From an uncultured Sphingomonas sp. (GTDB lineage: Bacteria; Pseudomonadota; Alphaproteobacteria; Sphingomonadales; Sphingomonadaceae), in assembly GCF_936927845.1 (NCBI RefSeq), contig NZ_CAKZHV010000057.1, positions 62,001-126,000 on the forward strand: a stretch of 64,000 nucleotides of DNA, in the 5' to 3' direction. The position numbers and the translations under genes are program-made. Under the pieces are notes generated by a model. It ran no database searches, was not told where the DNA came from, and saw nothing but the letters and a program-made list of their open reading frames with translations. This document shows, piece by piece, positions 36,722 through 46,016 of this stretch; position 1 is the stretch's first letter; each line of letters starts with the position of its first letter.

Positions 36722-37806
36722 TGATCGAACACGATCACGCTGCGGGTGGTGTCGCCCTTGCGCAGCTCGTCGAAGGCACGGTTGATCTGGCTGAGCGGCA
36801 GGCGATCGGCGATGATCGTGTCGAGGTCGAGCTGCCCGCGCATGTAGAAGTCGACCAAGCGCGGGATGTCGACCGGGAACCGGTTATAGCCCATGATCCC
36901 GCCCTGGAGCCGCTTGCCCGACAGCAGGTCCATCGCCGACAGACCGACCTTCTCGCTGAGCGGCATCATGCCGAGGATCGTCGCGGTACCGCCGCGGCGC
37001 AGCACGCCGACGGTCGTCGCGGCGGATTGCGGGCGCCCGACCGCCTCAATCGCGTGATGGACGCCGCCGTTCGTGATCTCGACCACCTCGGCGACCGCGG
37101 TATCGCTCATCGGATCAAGCGTGTGCGTCGCACCGAGCTTCTCGGCAACCGCGCGCTTCTCCGCCACCGGATCGAGCGCGATGATCTTTCCCGCGCCAGC
37201 GATCTTGGCGGCGTTGACCGCGGCAAGCCCGATCCCGCCGCAGCCGACCACGCAGACCGTCTCGCCCGGCGACACGTCGGTCGTGTTGAATACCGCCCCG
37301 GCGCCCGTGGTCACCGCGCAACCGATCAGGGCGGCACGGTCGAGCGGCATGTCGCGGTCGATCGATACGCAGGCATGCTCGTGCACCAGCATCATCTCGG
37401 CATAGGCGGACAGATTGAGCATCTGCTGGACCTGGCCGCCGTTCGCGAGGCGGAGCCGCGGCTCGTCCTTCGCCGAGCGTCGCGTCTCACCCGAGACGCA
37501 CAGGTACATGCGCCCGGTGATGCAGAATTCGCAGTGCCCGCAGAAGGCCGACAGGCAGGTGACGACGTGGTCGCCCGGCTTCACCGTGCGGACCTCCTCG
37601 CCGACCGCCTCGACGATACCGGCGGCCTCGTGCCCCGGAATGGCGGGGAGCGGGTGCGGATAGGCGCCGTCGACGAAGTGGAGGTCGGAGCGGCAGACGC
37701 CGCACGCGAGCGTGCGGATCAGCACCTCGTGCGCGCGGGGCTTAGCGACGTCGACGTCCTCGATCCGGAGCGGCGACTTGGTTTCGAACAGAACGGCGGC
37801 TTTCAT
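36718..37806 (-). CDS. Zinc-dependent alcohol dehydrogenase, class III-like
   Basis: 362 residues of the medium-chain family. Catalytic zinc: Cys in ACGVCRSDLHFVDGAYP and GHEAAG. Structural zinc: four Cys of CGHCEFCITGRMYLC. The Rossmann loop VVGCGGIGLAAVNAAKIAGA and NAD-preferring Asp (IIALDPV) are present. It may oxidise a hydroxyl or an aldehyde adduct in the pathway. It is second in the operon after the acyl-CoA dehydrogenase and overlaps the phosphotransferase start by four bases. Confidence 0.93.
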   Translation of the reverse strand: MKAAVLFETKSPLRIEDVDVAKPRAHEVLIRTLACGVCRSDLHFVDGAYPHPLPAIPGHEAAGIVEAVGEEVRTVKPGDHVVTCLSAFCGHCEFCITGRMYLCVSGETRRSAKDEPRLRLANGGQVQQMLNLSAYAEMMLVHEHACVSIDRDMPLDRAALIGCAVTTGAGAVFNTTDVSPGETVCVVGCGGIGLAAVNAAKIAGAGKIIALDPVAEKRAVAEKLGATHTLDPMSDTAVAEVVEITNGGVHHAIEAVGRPQSAATTVGVLRRGGTATILGMMPLSEKVGLSAMDLLSGKRLQGGIMGYNRFPVDIPRLVDFYMRGQLDLDTIIADRLPLSQINRAFDELRKGDTTRSVIVFDQ

Positions 37807-37893
37807 GACCCCACCCTCACCTCATGACGTGCCCCGGCATCTGGCCGGTGGCGAATAGGTGCCCCGCGCCGCTGCCGGCGCGAGGCGTTATGG

Positions 37894-39201
37894 TCAGCGG
37901 CTGACGCCGACGTCGCCGCTGGAAAAGGCCGGTGCCTGATCGTTCGACGGACGGTCGATCTTCCAGTCGGCATATTTGCCAAACTCGTTGCGCGCGATCG
38001 AGCGGGCGTGAACCTCGTCCGGCCCGTCCGCCAAGCGCAGGGTGCGCTGGCTCGCCCAGGCATGCGCGAGCCCGAAATCGTCCGACACGCCCGCGCCGCC
38101 GTGCGCCTGCACCGCGTCGTCGAGAATCTTGAGCGCCATGCTGGGCGCCTGCACCTTGATCATCGCGATATCGAGCTGCGCTGCCTTGTTGCCCGCCTTA
38201 TCCATCGTGTCCGCGGCCTTGAGGCAGAGGAGGCGTGTCATCTCGATGTCGATCCGCGCGCGCGCGATGCGCTCCTCCCACACGCTATGATCGGCGATCC
38301 GCTTGCCGAAAGCGACGCGGCTGACGAGCCGCTTGGCCATTGCCTCGATCCCCGTCTCGGCGACGCCGATCGTGCGCATGCAATGGTGGATGCGGCCCGG
38401 CCCGAGGCGCCCCTGCGCGATTTCGAACCCGCGACCTTCACCCAGGATCACGTTCTCGACGGGCACGCGGACGTTGGTGAAGACGACCTCGCCGTGGCCG
38501 TGCGGCGCGTGGTCATAGCCGTAGACCGAGAGCATGCGCTTGATCTCGACACCGGGCGTGTCCATCGGCACGAGCACCTGGCTCTGCTGCTGATGGCGCG
38601 AGCCCTCGAAGCTCGTCTTGCCCATGAGGATGCCGATCTTGCAGCGCGGATCGCCGACGCCTGACGACCACCATTTGCGACCGTTGATGACGTAGTGATC
38701 GCCGTCGCGTTCGATCCGCGTCTCGATGTTGGTCGCATCGGACGAGGCGACCTGCGGCTCGGTCATCAGGAAGACCGAGCGGATCTCGCCGTTCATCAGC
38801 GGGCGCAGCCAGCGCTCCTTCTGCTCCAGCGTGCCGTAGCGGTGGAGCACCTCCATGTTGCCGGTGTCGGGCGCGGAGCAATTGAAACATTCGCTCGCCC
38901 AGCCGATCTTGCCCATTTCCTCGGCGCATAGCGCATATTCGAGGTTAGTGAGCTGCGTTCCCTCGAACTCGAACGTCGTGTCGACGTGCTGCTGGCCCGA
39001 GTGCGGGGGCATGAAGAAATTCCACAGGCCCGCGGCTTTCGCTTTCTGCTTCACTTCCTCGATGACGGGAATGACCTTCCAGCGGTCGCCGGTGTGCGAT
39101 TGCTCGTGATATTCGTGATTGCGCGGTGCGATCTCGGCGTCGATGAACGCCTTCACGCGGTCGCGAAAATAGGTCTCGCGCTCGCTCAGGGTGAAATCCA
39201 T
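37894..39201 (-). CDS. Acyl-CoA dehydrogenase (LvaC/ACAD10-11 context)
   Basis: 435 residues. Typical regions: FFMPPHSGQQHVDTTFEFEG, FLMTEPQVASSDATNIETRI (FAD/substrate), GRKWWSSGVGDPRCKIGILM and the C-terminal AVQAHGGAGVSDDFGLAHAW. GGAGGGA precedes the ATG. Family homologues with this extended N-terminus belong to the ACAD11-like branch, consistent with the phosphotransferase in the same operon. It is the first gene of that operon, divergent from the TetR regulator, with a palindrome at 39244-39259 in the shared promoter region. Confidence 0.93.
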   Translation of the reverse strand: MDFTLSERETYFRDRVKAFIDAEIAPRNHEYHEQSHTGDRWKVIPVIEEVKQKAKAAGLWNFFMPPHSGQQHVDTTFEFEGTQLTNLEYALCAEEMGKIGWASECFNCSAPDTGNMEVLHRYGTLEQKERWLRPLMNGEIRSVFLMTEPQVASSDATNIETRIERDGDHYVINGRKWWSSGVGDPRCKIGILMGKTSFEGSRHQQQSQVLVPMDTPGVEIKRMLSVYGYDHAPHGHGEVVFTNVRVPVENVILGEGRGFEIAQGRLGPGRIHHCMRTIGVAETGIEAMAKRLVSRVAFGKRIADHSVWEERIARARIDIEMTRLLCLKAADTMDKAGNKAAQLDIAMIKVQAPSMALKILDDAVQAHGGAGVSDDFGLAHAWASQRTLRLADGPDEVHARSIARNEFGKYADWKIDRPSNDQAPAFSSGDVGVSR

Positions 39202-39243
39202 CTCGTCCCTCCGCCTTGATCCGTTTGATGCGGGTCTAAGCCA

Positions 39244-39259
39244 TACCGGTTATTCGGTA
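39244..39259. promoter_or_regulatory. Palindrome between the acyl-CoA dehydrogenase and tandem TetR genes
   Basis: TACCGGTTATTCGGTA: perfect five-base arms TACCG/CGGTA around six bases, in the 155-base divergent region, 43 bases before the acyl-CoA dehydrogenase start. It is the right size for a TetR-family site, and related sequences occur at 46000-46016 and 48470-48482. Confidence 0.55.
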
Positions 39260-39356
39260 AAGCGCCTGATTGCGCCGCTTGCCTCTGCGACGAGTTGACG
39301 CCAGACGCTCGCACAAAGGGACTGTTTCTTCGAAAAGCTTTTGCTACACTCCGGCG

Positions 39357-40586
39357 ATGGGGGACACCCGAGTAGACGAAACCACCAGCACGCGGCGTTT
39401 TCGCGAGAAGCGCGACGCGATCCTGGCCGCCGCCGCCGAGGCGATCAACGAGCAGAGCGCGAAGGGCATGACCTTCGCCGATGTCGCGCGCCGTGTCGGG
39501 CTCAATACGACCAGCGTGACTTATTATTTCAAGCGGAAGGAGGATCTCGCCGCCGCTGCGTTCGAGTACACGCTCGACTACCTCCTGCGCATGCTCGACG
39601 AGGCGATGGAGGCGGACACGCCGGCCGAGCGGGTCGAGGCGTACCTGCGGCTCAACATGGCGCGGCTCGCCCGCATCGAGCGTGACGAGGAGAAGCCGTT
39701 CGCTGTCCTGTCCGACCTGCGCGCGACCGAGGATCCGGTCCGCACCAAACTGATGGCCGGATGGCGCGAGGTGTTTCGCCGCACGCGACTGCTCTGGGGC
39801 CCAGCCGCCGGACGCGCGCAGACCGACCTGGCGGGTGCCCGCGCGCACGTGCTGTTGGAGAACACCTTCTGGATGCCGGTATGGCTGCCGCGCTACGACG
39901 TCGACCAGTGGCCGCGCGCGTGCGACCGGTTGATCGACATCTTCCGTCACGGCGTGGCCGGACCGAACGCGCAATGGGCACCCACACCGATCGCGCTCGG
40001 TCACGACGATCCGGTACCGGGGCGCGAAGCCTTTCTGCTCGCTGCGACCCGGCTGATCAACGAGCTCGGCTATCGCGGCGCCAGCGTACAGCGGATCGCG
40101 TCCGAGCTGAACGTCACCAAGGGCAGCTTCTACCATCACCTCGATGCGAAGGACGATCTGGTCGCCGCCTGCTATCGCCGCAGCTTCGATACGATCGCCG
40201 CGGCTCAACGCCAGGCGGACGAGCGCGGCGGGACACAGTGGCAGCGTCTCTGCGACACCGTCGCGGCGCTGCTCGACGTGCAATTCTCCGAGCATGGCCC
40301 GCTGCTGCGTACCACGGCGCTCAGCGGGCTGCCGACCGATACGCGCGCCGCGATGGTGGAACGATCGAACCGCATCGCACGCCGGTTCGCCGGCACGATC
40401 TCGGACGGCATCCCCGAGGGCACGATCCGCCCGGTCGACAGCCTGATTGCGGCGCAGGCGATGATGGCGTTCCTCAACGCCGCGTTCGACATGCGCAAAT
40501 GGGCCTGGTCGATGCCACGCGAGCGCGCGACCGCGCTCTACGCCTCGACGCTGATGTTCGGCATGTTCGACAACCGCGCCTTGTAG
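39357..40586 (+). CDS. Tandem-domain TetR family transcriptional regulator
   Basis: 409 residues from an ATG at 39357, twice the usual TetR length. Two complete helix-turn-helix domains are visible: about residues 18-62 (MTFADVARRVGLNTTSVTYYF) and 223-270 (ASVQRIASELNVTKGSFYHHL), each followed by an all-helical ligand domain. It looks like an internal fusion or duplication; the halves are clearly different. It is divergent from the acyl-CoA dehydrogenase operon and probably controls it. An acyl-CoA or hydrophobic ligand is likely by context. Confidence 0.9.
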   Translation: MGDTRVDETTSTRRFREKRDAILAAAAEAINEQSAKGMTFADVARRVGLNTTSVTYYFKRKEDLAAAAFEYTLDYLLRMLDEAMEADTPAERVEAYLRLNMARLARIERDEEKPFAVLSDLRATEDPVRTKLMAGWREVFRRTRLLWGPAAGRAQTDLAGARAHVLLENTFWMPVWLPRYDVDQWPRACDRLIDIFRHGVAGPNAQWAPTPIALGHDDPVPGREAFLLAATRLINELGYRGASVQRIASELNVTKGSFYHHLDAKDDLVAACYRRSFDTIAAAQRQADERGGTQWQRLCDTVAALLDVQFSEHGPLLRTTALSGLPTDTRAAMVERSNRIARRFAGTISDGIPEGTIRPVDSLIAAQAMMAFLNAAFDMRKWAWSMPRERATALYASTLMFGMFDNRAL

Positions 40587-40611
40587 CTACCAGGCGCACT
40601 CGTCCGGCTGC

Positions 40612-41451
40612 TCAAACAGGTCGTCCGAGCACCTTCTCGCGCACGCGCAGCGCGATCTGGTTGAGCGGGCCACGGCGACGATTGAAGTCGCGCACTGAGC
40701 AGCCGAGAAACAGGTGACTGTCGCGCAGGAAGTGCGAGCGGTCGTAGTAACCCGCCTCCTCCAGCACCGCCGCGCCCTGATCAGGCGCGGCAAGCATCGC
40801 GCTTAATGCACGAACGAAGCGGGTCCGACGCAGCAGCAGCTTGGGGGTGAACCCGAAACTGTAGCGCGTCATCGTCGCCAGCGAGCGCGGACTGGTGCCG
40901 AGCATGTCGGCGATGACGTCGATCCGGGTTTCACATCCCTGTTCGAGAATGGCGAACAACTGCGCGATCCGCGGGTCGGCTGCGGGACGGCGGTGCAGCC
41001 GCGCTTCGAGCCAGCGGCCGAACGCCTGATCCGGCGCTTCGTCCGTCTCCAGCGCTTCGCGCAACTGCTCCGCGCCCGAGTCGATCTGCGACAGCGGAAC
41101 CACCCGGTTGGCGTGCTTGGACACATCACCACCGAATAATTGCGCCCAACCCAGCGGCTTCAACCCGACACCGACCATCGTACCGCCTTGCGTCGACAGG
41201 TAGCCGGCACAGTTGGTAGGGCCGATGAGCGCGATCTGCGGCATTGGATCGAAGGTGCGCGGCCCCATGCGCAGCGACCAGGGTGGGCTCTCATGCAGTG
41301 CGACGCGGATCGACGCCCAGCTTGGCAGGAACACGTCCTGCAAGATAAGCCCCGGCGGCAGGGCCGCGTGATAGGAGTGAAATCCTGTAACATACGGCGC
41401 CAACGTGGCGCTCGGCTGCCAATATTGTACCGGCGAAACTGCTTCGCTCAT
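40612..41451 (-). CDS. AraC family transcriptional regulator
   Basis: 279 residues. The N-terminal part (1-150) resembles the AraC-type sensing domain of the DUF6597 kind (QPSATLAPYVTGFHSYH). The C-terminal helix-turn-helix pair covers about 165-265, with IDVIADMLGTSPRSLATMTRYSFG and VLEEAGYYDRSHFLRDSHLF. GGGAG precedes the ATG. Its end faces the TetR gene (26 bases apart). Target genes are probably the nearby MFS or TonB genes. Confidence 0.88.
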   Translation of the reverse strand: MSEAVSPVQYWQPSATLAPYVTGFHSYHAALPPGLILQDVFLPSWASIRVALHESPPWSLRMGPRTFDPMPQIALIGPTNCAGYLSTQGGTMVGVGLKPLGWAQLFGGDVSKHANRVVPLSQIDSGAEQLREALETDEAPDQAFGRWLEARLHRRPAADPRIAQLFAILEQGCETRIDVIADMLGTSPRSLATMTRYSFGFTPKLLLRRTRFVRALSAMLAAPDQGAAVLEEAGYYDRSHFLRDSHLFLGCSVRDFNRRRGPLNQIALRVREKVLGRPV

Positions 41452-41478
41452 CGCTCCCGCCCCCCAGCAGTGATGAAC

Positions 41479-41497
41479 AGGTCTGTTATCATGACCT
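41479..41497 (-). promoter_or_regulatory. Small palindrome upstream of the AraC gene
   Basis: AGGTC at 41479-41483 and GACCT at 41493-41497 form perfect five-base arms around nine AT-rich bases, 28 bases before the AraC start codon. Candidate autoregulatory site, but short enough to be chance. Confidence 0.25.
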
Positions 41498-41534
41498 TTG
41501 TGGAAAGGAAATAATCAATATCGGACCATTATCG

Positions 41535-42833
41535 TCACTTTTTGTTATCGACGTGGCGGTTCATCAGCACACCGGCGCGCCAGTAAGCAAAGATCGCCAC
41601 CGGCGTCAGCAAAGCGACGCACAACATCGCCCAACGCAGCGACTGCGCGCCATAGACGGGGCGAAGATGATCGCTCAACTGTCCGACCAGAAACGGCCCC
41701 AGCCCGAGCCCGATCAGGTTGATGACCAGCAGGGTAAGCGCCGCCCACACGCTTCGTAGCTTCAAGGGCGCGAGATGTTGAATGAGCGCGAACGATGGGC
41801 CAAGATACGCGCCCGCGAACAGCGCGGCGACGAAATAGCTCGCGAGTGCAACGCGCGGTTCGTCGACGAAATAAAAGCCGACCGCGAAGGGAAACGCGAC
41901 CACCTTGAACGCCGCCACGACCCAGCTTTGCGCGTGAAGTCCGAAGCGGCGGGCGGCACGGTCGGCGGCAGCGCCGCCCAAGAGCGCCGACGTCGAACCG
42001 ATGATCGCCGCGGGCAGCGCGACATATTTGGACACGTCGAGCATCGACATGCCGAGCGAGCGCTGCATGTAGCTCGGCCCCCAGCCCGTCAGCGCATAGC
42101 CGACCAGCGACGTGATCGTGACTGCAGCGACCAGATGGAGGGCAGCCGGGTCGCGCCACATCGCCGCGATCCCCTCACCCAGCGACGGCATTGCGTCGGG
42201 TGCGTCCATCGCGCGCTGCGCATCCGACAGCCCACGGCGCGGCTCCGCGACGAACAGCCAGACGATCACCGCGAGGACAACGCCCGGCAGCCCGACCACC
42301 ATCATGGCGACCCGCCAATTATAGGCATGCGCGACGAAGCCGCCGATCATCATCCCCAAACCACCGCCGAGCAGCACACCGAGCGAGTAGATCGCCATCG
42401 CCGAGGCGCGCTTCTCCGGCGGATACAGATCGGCGATGATCGAGTGGCTCGGCGGTCCCGCACCGGCCTCGCCGACGCCCACCCCGATCCGCGCGAGCAT
42501 CAATTGCGTGAAGTTCTGCGCGACGCCCGACAAGGCGGTCATCGCGCTCCAGATCGCCAGGCTGACCGCGATGATCCGCTTGCGGCTGGTCCGGTCGGCG
42601 AGGCGCGCGATCGGGATACCGAGGGTCGCGTAGAAGATCGCGAAGACGAGCCCAGACAACAATCCCAGCTGCGTATCGGACAGCTTCAGATCGGCCTTGA
42701 TCGCTTCCAGCAGAATGGCGAGGATCTGCCGGTCCATGAAGCTGAAGAAATAGGTCAGCGTCAGCAGCGCGAGCGTCCAACCCCGACGCTTGAGCGCCAG
42801 CGTGTCGGCGATTTCGGGACGGTCCAGTTTCAC
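41535..42833 (-). CDS. MFS transporter, spinster-like
   Basis: 432 residues and about 12 membrane helices. The start is a GTG with AGGAGAG upstream. The spinster-family motif appears early: SFMDRQILAILLEAIKADLKL, then IPIARLADRTSRKR (loop 2-3). It is an inner-membrane carrier often found with sphingomonad catabolic clusters and TonB receptors, likely importing the organic-acid substrate after it crosses the outer membrane. Its substrate is unknown. Confidence 0.92.
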   Translation of the reverse strand: MKLDRPEIADTLALKRRGWTLALLTLTYFFSFMDRQILAILLEAIKADLKLSDTQLGLLSGLVFAIFYATLGIPIARLADRTSRKRIIAVSLAIWSAMTALSGVAQNFTQLMLARIGVGVGEAGAGPPSHSIIADLYPPEKRASAMAIYSLGVLLGGGLGMMIGGFVAHAYNWRVAMMVVGLPGVVLAVIVWLFVAEPRRGLSDAQRAMDAPDAMPSLGEGIAAMWRDPAALHLVAAVTITSLVGYALTGWGPSYMQRSLGMSMLDVSKYVALPAAIIGSTSALLGGAAADRAARRFGLHAQSWVVAAFKVVAFPFAVGFYFVDEPRVALASYFVAALFAGAYLGPSFALIQHLAPLKLRSVWAALTLLVINLIGLGLGPFLVGQLSDHLRPVYGAQSLRWAMLCVALLTPVAIFAYWRAGVLMNRHVDNKK

Positions 42834-42973
42834 CGCGCTGCTCTCCTGATTCTTTCGCGGCAGGCTAGCGAGTGACCATGAACTAAGCCAGTTGCTTCAA
42901 TCGCCGGACATGATCCGACACGATAATCCAGATCAATCCCAAGAGTCTGGTCCCGTAGGTGTTCTCGCAAAGC

Positions 42974-43006
42974 AAAACGGCGCCGCGCAACGGATGCGCG
43001 ACGCCG
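42974..43006 (-). terminator. Rho-independent terminator after the 946-residue TonB receptor
   Basis: On the minus strand a 12-base stem with one G-U pair (positions 43006-42995 with 42989-42978), a five-base loop and TTTT (complement of 42977-42974). It lies 23 bases after the receptor stop codon and separates it from the MFS gene. Confidence 0.88.
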
Positions 43007-43029
43007 CCTAGGGTCTTCGTGTCAGTCGG

Positions 43030-45870
43030 TCAGAAGCGACTGCGCAGTGTCACGCCGTAGGTCCGCGGTTCGGCGAGGAATTGCGAGAACAACTGCCGGC
43101 CGCCCGGATAGATCGGATCCTGGAAGTTGGCGGTGCCGGCGCCCTGCTGGAACGGCGAGTTGAAGGCGACCTGCGCGTAATCCTTGTTGAGCAGGTTCTG
43201 CGCCCACAATTCGAGCGACAGGCGGTTGTTGGGCGTGCGCACCCCGACGCGTGCATTGACCAGCGCGAACCCGTCCTGTTCCTTTTGCGGGAAGAGGTCG
43301 GAGCCGGTGTTATAGTCACCGCTGAGGCGCGTATCGCCATAGAACAGCATCGACCAGCCGCTGCTGCCGATGTCGGGGGTCCACGCGGCCGAGGCCGTCA
43401 CGACCACCTGCGGCGCATTCGACAGATTGTCGCCAGGCAGCTTGCGCAGCGCCGGATTGAGCGGCGCGCCATTGTTGTTGCCGACCAGATTGTCGCGGTA
43501 CTTGGTATCGGCATAGGTGAAGCCGGCGGTGAAGCGGAAGTCACGTGCCGGCACCAGCGTCGCTTCCAGTTCGACACCCTGCGACACGACGCCATAGCCG
43601 ACGTTGTCGCGCGCGCAGGCACCGCTCGCGGCGGCATTGGCATTGTAATTGGGCACAGCCGGGAAGGTGCTCTGGTCACGGTCGGCACCGTTCAGGCTGT
43701 TCGAGCAACCGTTCACGTTCTGCACGATGAACACGGTGCCATCGAACGTGTTCAGCTGGAAGCTACTGAACTCCTGACGGAAGCCGGCGATCGACAGCGA
43801 GAACGGTCCGGTCGCGTACTTCGCACCGATCTCGTACGCGTTCACCTTCTCGGGATCGAACTGGAGGTTGCCGACCAGCGCCTGCGCTCCGCCGAGCGAG
43901 GCGAAGCTGGTGGTGATCTGCCCGTTGGCAAACTGCAGCGGAGCCTTCAGTGCCGAGCGGTCGAAGTTGAACCCGCCCGCCTTATAGCCGCGCGAGTAGC
44001 TGCCGTAGACGAGCAGGTCGTCGATCGGCTTCCACGACAGGATCGCGGTGCCGGTCAATTGATCCTCGGAGCGGCGGTCGCGAATGCTGACGCCGTTCAG
44101 TTCCGCGGTCGAATTGCCCTGACATCCCAGACCGATCAGCGCCTGCGCCAGCGCGCGCCGGGTGGCGAGCGCGGGGTTCGCCGCGATCTGCGCCGCGGTG
44201 ATGTTCGCCTCGTCGGTCAGGTTCTGCTGTAACGAGACGCAGCCCGTATTGTCGTTGCCGAACGTGGCCGAGAACCGCTTGCGTTCGGTCGTGTAGCGAA
44301 GACCGAGGGTCAGATCGATGTTCGAGGTGACGTGGATGATGTTGTGCGTGAACGCCGCGAAGCTGTTCATGTTCTGGTTGTAACGATCAATCGTTGAACC
44401 GCGATCGTTGATCCCGTCGAGGGTGACGAACCCGTTCGCGACATCCGCACCGCCCACGGCGGCGAGCGTCAATGGGCCGACACCGGGAGCGACACAACCG
44501 GTGCTGTTGGGCGCATAGAGCGTGGCGAGACCACCGCCCGAGATGATGCGGCAGGTTGCGAAACGCCCATATTGCGAGCCGAAGCGCAGGTTGCTTTTAC
44601 CGCGGAACTTCTCGTTGATGTAGAAGCCGCCGATCAGCCAGTCGAGCTTGTCGCCGAACAGGCTGCCGTTCAGGCGGACTTCCTGCGTGAACGTCCTGAA
44701 CCCGCGGCGATTGTTGCCGTCATTGGCGTTGTAGAGGATGTCGACGGTGCCGTAATCGGTGTCGCTGCCCTGCGCGTTATAATAGTCGCGATAGGCGGTG
44801 ATCGACGTGAGGTTCGTGTCGCCGAACTTCCAGTCAAGCTGACCCGAGACACCCCAATCCTGCGTCTGGCCGTCGTAGGTACGCCCACGCGACACCGACA
44901 CGTTGCGGCTGTATCCCTGGTTCAGCGCGCCCAAGTTTTGGCCCAGGTCGCGCAGCACGTTGACGATGTTGTTGCCGTTGGGAAGCCCCGTGGTCAGCGG
45001 CGTCGCGGGCTCGTTCAGGTTGCCGATATACGGATTGACGGAGCGATCGACGTAGGTCGCCGCGCAGCACGCTTCGTTCCGCTTGGTATAGTCGCCGATC
45101 AGCCGCAGCGAGACGTCACTCGTCGGCTCGAACAGCAGCTGGCCGCGCAAAAAGTAGCGGTCGCGATCGTTGATGCGGGTGTCGTTGGTGCGGTCACGGT
45201 AGAAACCGTCACGCTTGACATAGACACCATCCAGCCGCGCGGCGAGCGTGTCGCCCGCGATCGGGCCGGTGACGCCGCCGGCCAGGCGAACGAAGTTGTA
45301 ATTGCCGTAGGTCGCCTCTCCGTTCGCGCCGAAGGTGAAGGCAGGCTTGAGGCTGACGATGCTGATCAGGCCGGCCGAGGAGTTGCGACCGCCGAGCGTT
45401 CCCTGCGGTCCGCGCAGCACCTCGATCCGGTCAATCTCGCCGAGCTCGTTGAGGCCAATACCGGCGCGTGAGCGGTACACGCCGTCGACGAAGACGACGA
45501 CCGAACTTTCGAGCCCGGGGTTGTCGCCAACCGTGCCGATACCGCGGATGCGGGGCGAGCCGTTGGCCTCCGACCCTGTCGAGGAGACGAGCAGCGACGG
45601 GGCGAGCTGGTTGAGCTGGCGGATGTCGTTCGCACCCGACAGCGCGAGACTGTCCGCGTTCACCGCGGAGATCGCGACCGGCACGTCGGCCAGAACCTGA
45701 GCGCGACCTTGGGCGGTGACGACGATGTCCGCCGGCGTGGTGTCGACGTTGTCGGTGTTCTGCACGGGCGCCGTCTCGGCAGCGCCCGCGGGGGTGGTCT
45801 GCGCGCCGGCCTGACCCGCGACGACGAAGGCGGCAGCAGCGCACGCCGACAAAAGCATCTGCTTCGTCAT
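43030..45870 (-). CDS. TonB-dependent receptor, FecA/sphingomonad type
   Basis: 946 residues. Signal peptide MTKQMLLSACAAAAFVVAGQ; TonB box-like region near 47 (DIVVTAQGRAQ); plug with RIEVLRGPQGTLGGRNSSAG; barrel ending TYGVTLRSRF. This long type usually imports organic molecules rather than siderophores. Extracellular loops contain paired cysteines (ACCAATY near 280, CRIISGG near 460). With the adjacent MFS gene, acyl-CoA dehydrogenases and ligase it is probably the outer-membrane entry point for the cluster's substrate. It has its own terminator. Confidence 0.94.
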   Translation of the reverse strand: MTKQMLLSACAAAAFVVAGQAGAQTTPAGAAETAPVQNTDNVDTTPADIVVTAQGRAQVLADVPVAISAVNADSLALSGANDIRQLNQLAPSLLVSSTGSEANGSPRIRGIGTVGDNPGLESSVVVFVDGVYRSRAGIGLNELGEIDRIEVLRGPQGTLGGRNSSAGLISIVSLKPAFTFGANGEATYGNYNFVRLAGGVTGPIAGDTLAARLDGVYVKRDGFYRDRTNDTRINDRDRYFLRGQLLFEPTSDVSLRLIGDYTKRNEACCAATYVDRSVNPYIGNLNEPATPLTTGLPNGNNIVNVLRDLGQNLGALNQGYSRNVSVSRGRTYDGQTQDWGVSGQLDWKFGDTNLTSITAYRDYYNAQGSDTDYGTVDILYNANDGNNRRGFRTFTQEVRLNGSLFGDKLDWLIGGFYINEKFRGKSNLRFGSQYGRFATCRIISGGGLATLYAPNSTGCVAPGVGPLTLAAVGGADVANGFVTLDGINDRGSTIDRYNQNMNSFAAFTHNIIHVTSNIDLTLGLRYTTERKRFSATFGNDNTGCVSLQQNLTDEANITAAQIAANPALATRRALAQALIGLGCQGNSTAELNGVSIRDRRSEDQLTGTAILSWKPIDDLLVYGSYSRGYKAGGFNFDRSALKAPLQFANGQITTSFASLGGAQALVGNLQFDPEKVNAYEIGAKYATGPFSLSIAGFRQEFSSFQLNTFDGTVFIVQNVNGCSNSLNGADRDQSTFPAVPNYNANAAASGACARDNVGYGVVSQGVELEATLVPARDFRFTAGFTYADTKYRDNLVGNNNGAPLNPALRKLPGDNLSNAPQVVVTASAAWTPDIGSSGWSMLFYGDTRLSGDYNTGSDLFPQKEQDGFALVNARVGVRTPNNRLSLELWAQNLLNKDYAQVAFNSPFQQGAGTANFQDPIYPGGRQLFSQFLAEPRTYGVTLRSRF

Positions 45871-45999
45871 TAATCCCTCTCCTGTCGATCGGCGCTGTTG
45901 CGCGCCGTACCGTATCTTCGAGTAAACCGGATCGGGACTATCAGATCAAGACAGCGTGGCTGCTATATCTTCTTTTATTGCGTACCGAGTGCTTGATGG

Positions 46000-46016
46000 A
46001 CGGTATCAATAACCGT
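46000..46016. promoter_or_regulatory. TetR-type palindrome upstream of the TonB receptor
   Basis: ACGGTATCAATAACCGT: perfect five-base arms (ACGGT/ACCGT) around seven bases, 130 bases before the receptor start, over the stop codon of the acyl-CoA dehydrogenase. It shares AATAACCG with the reverse complement of the TetR site at 39244-39259. Confidence 0.45.
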
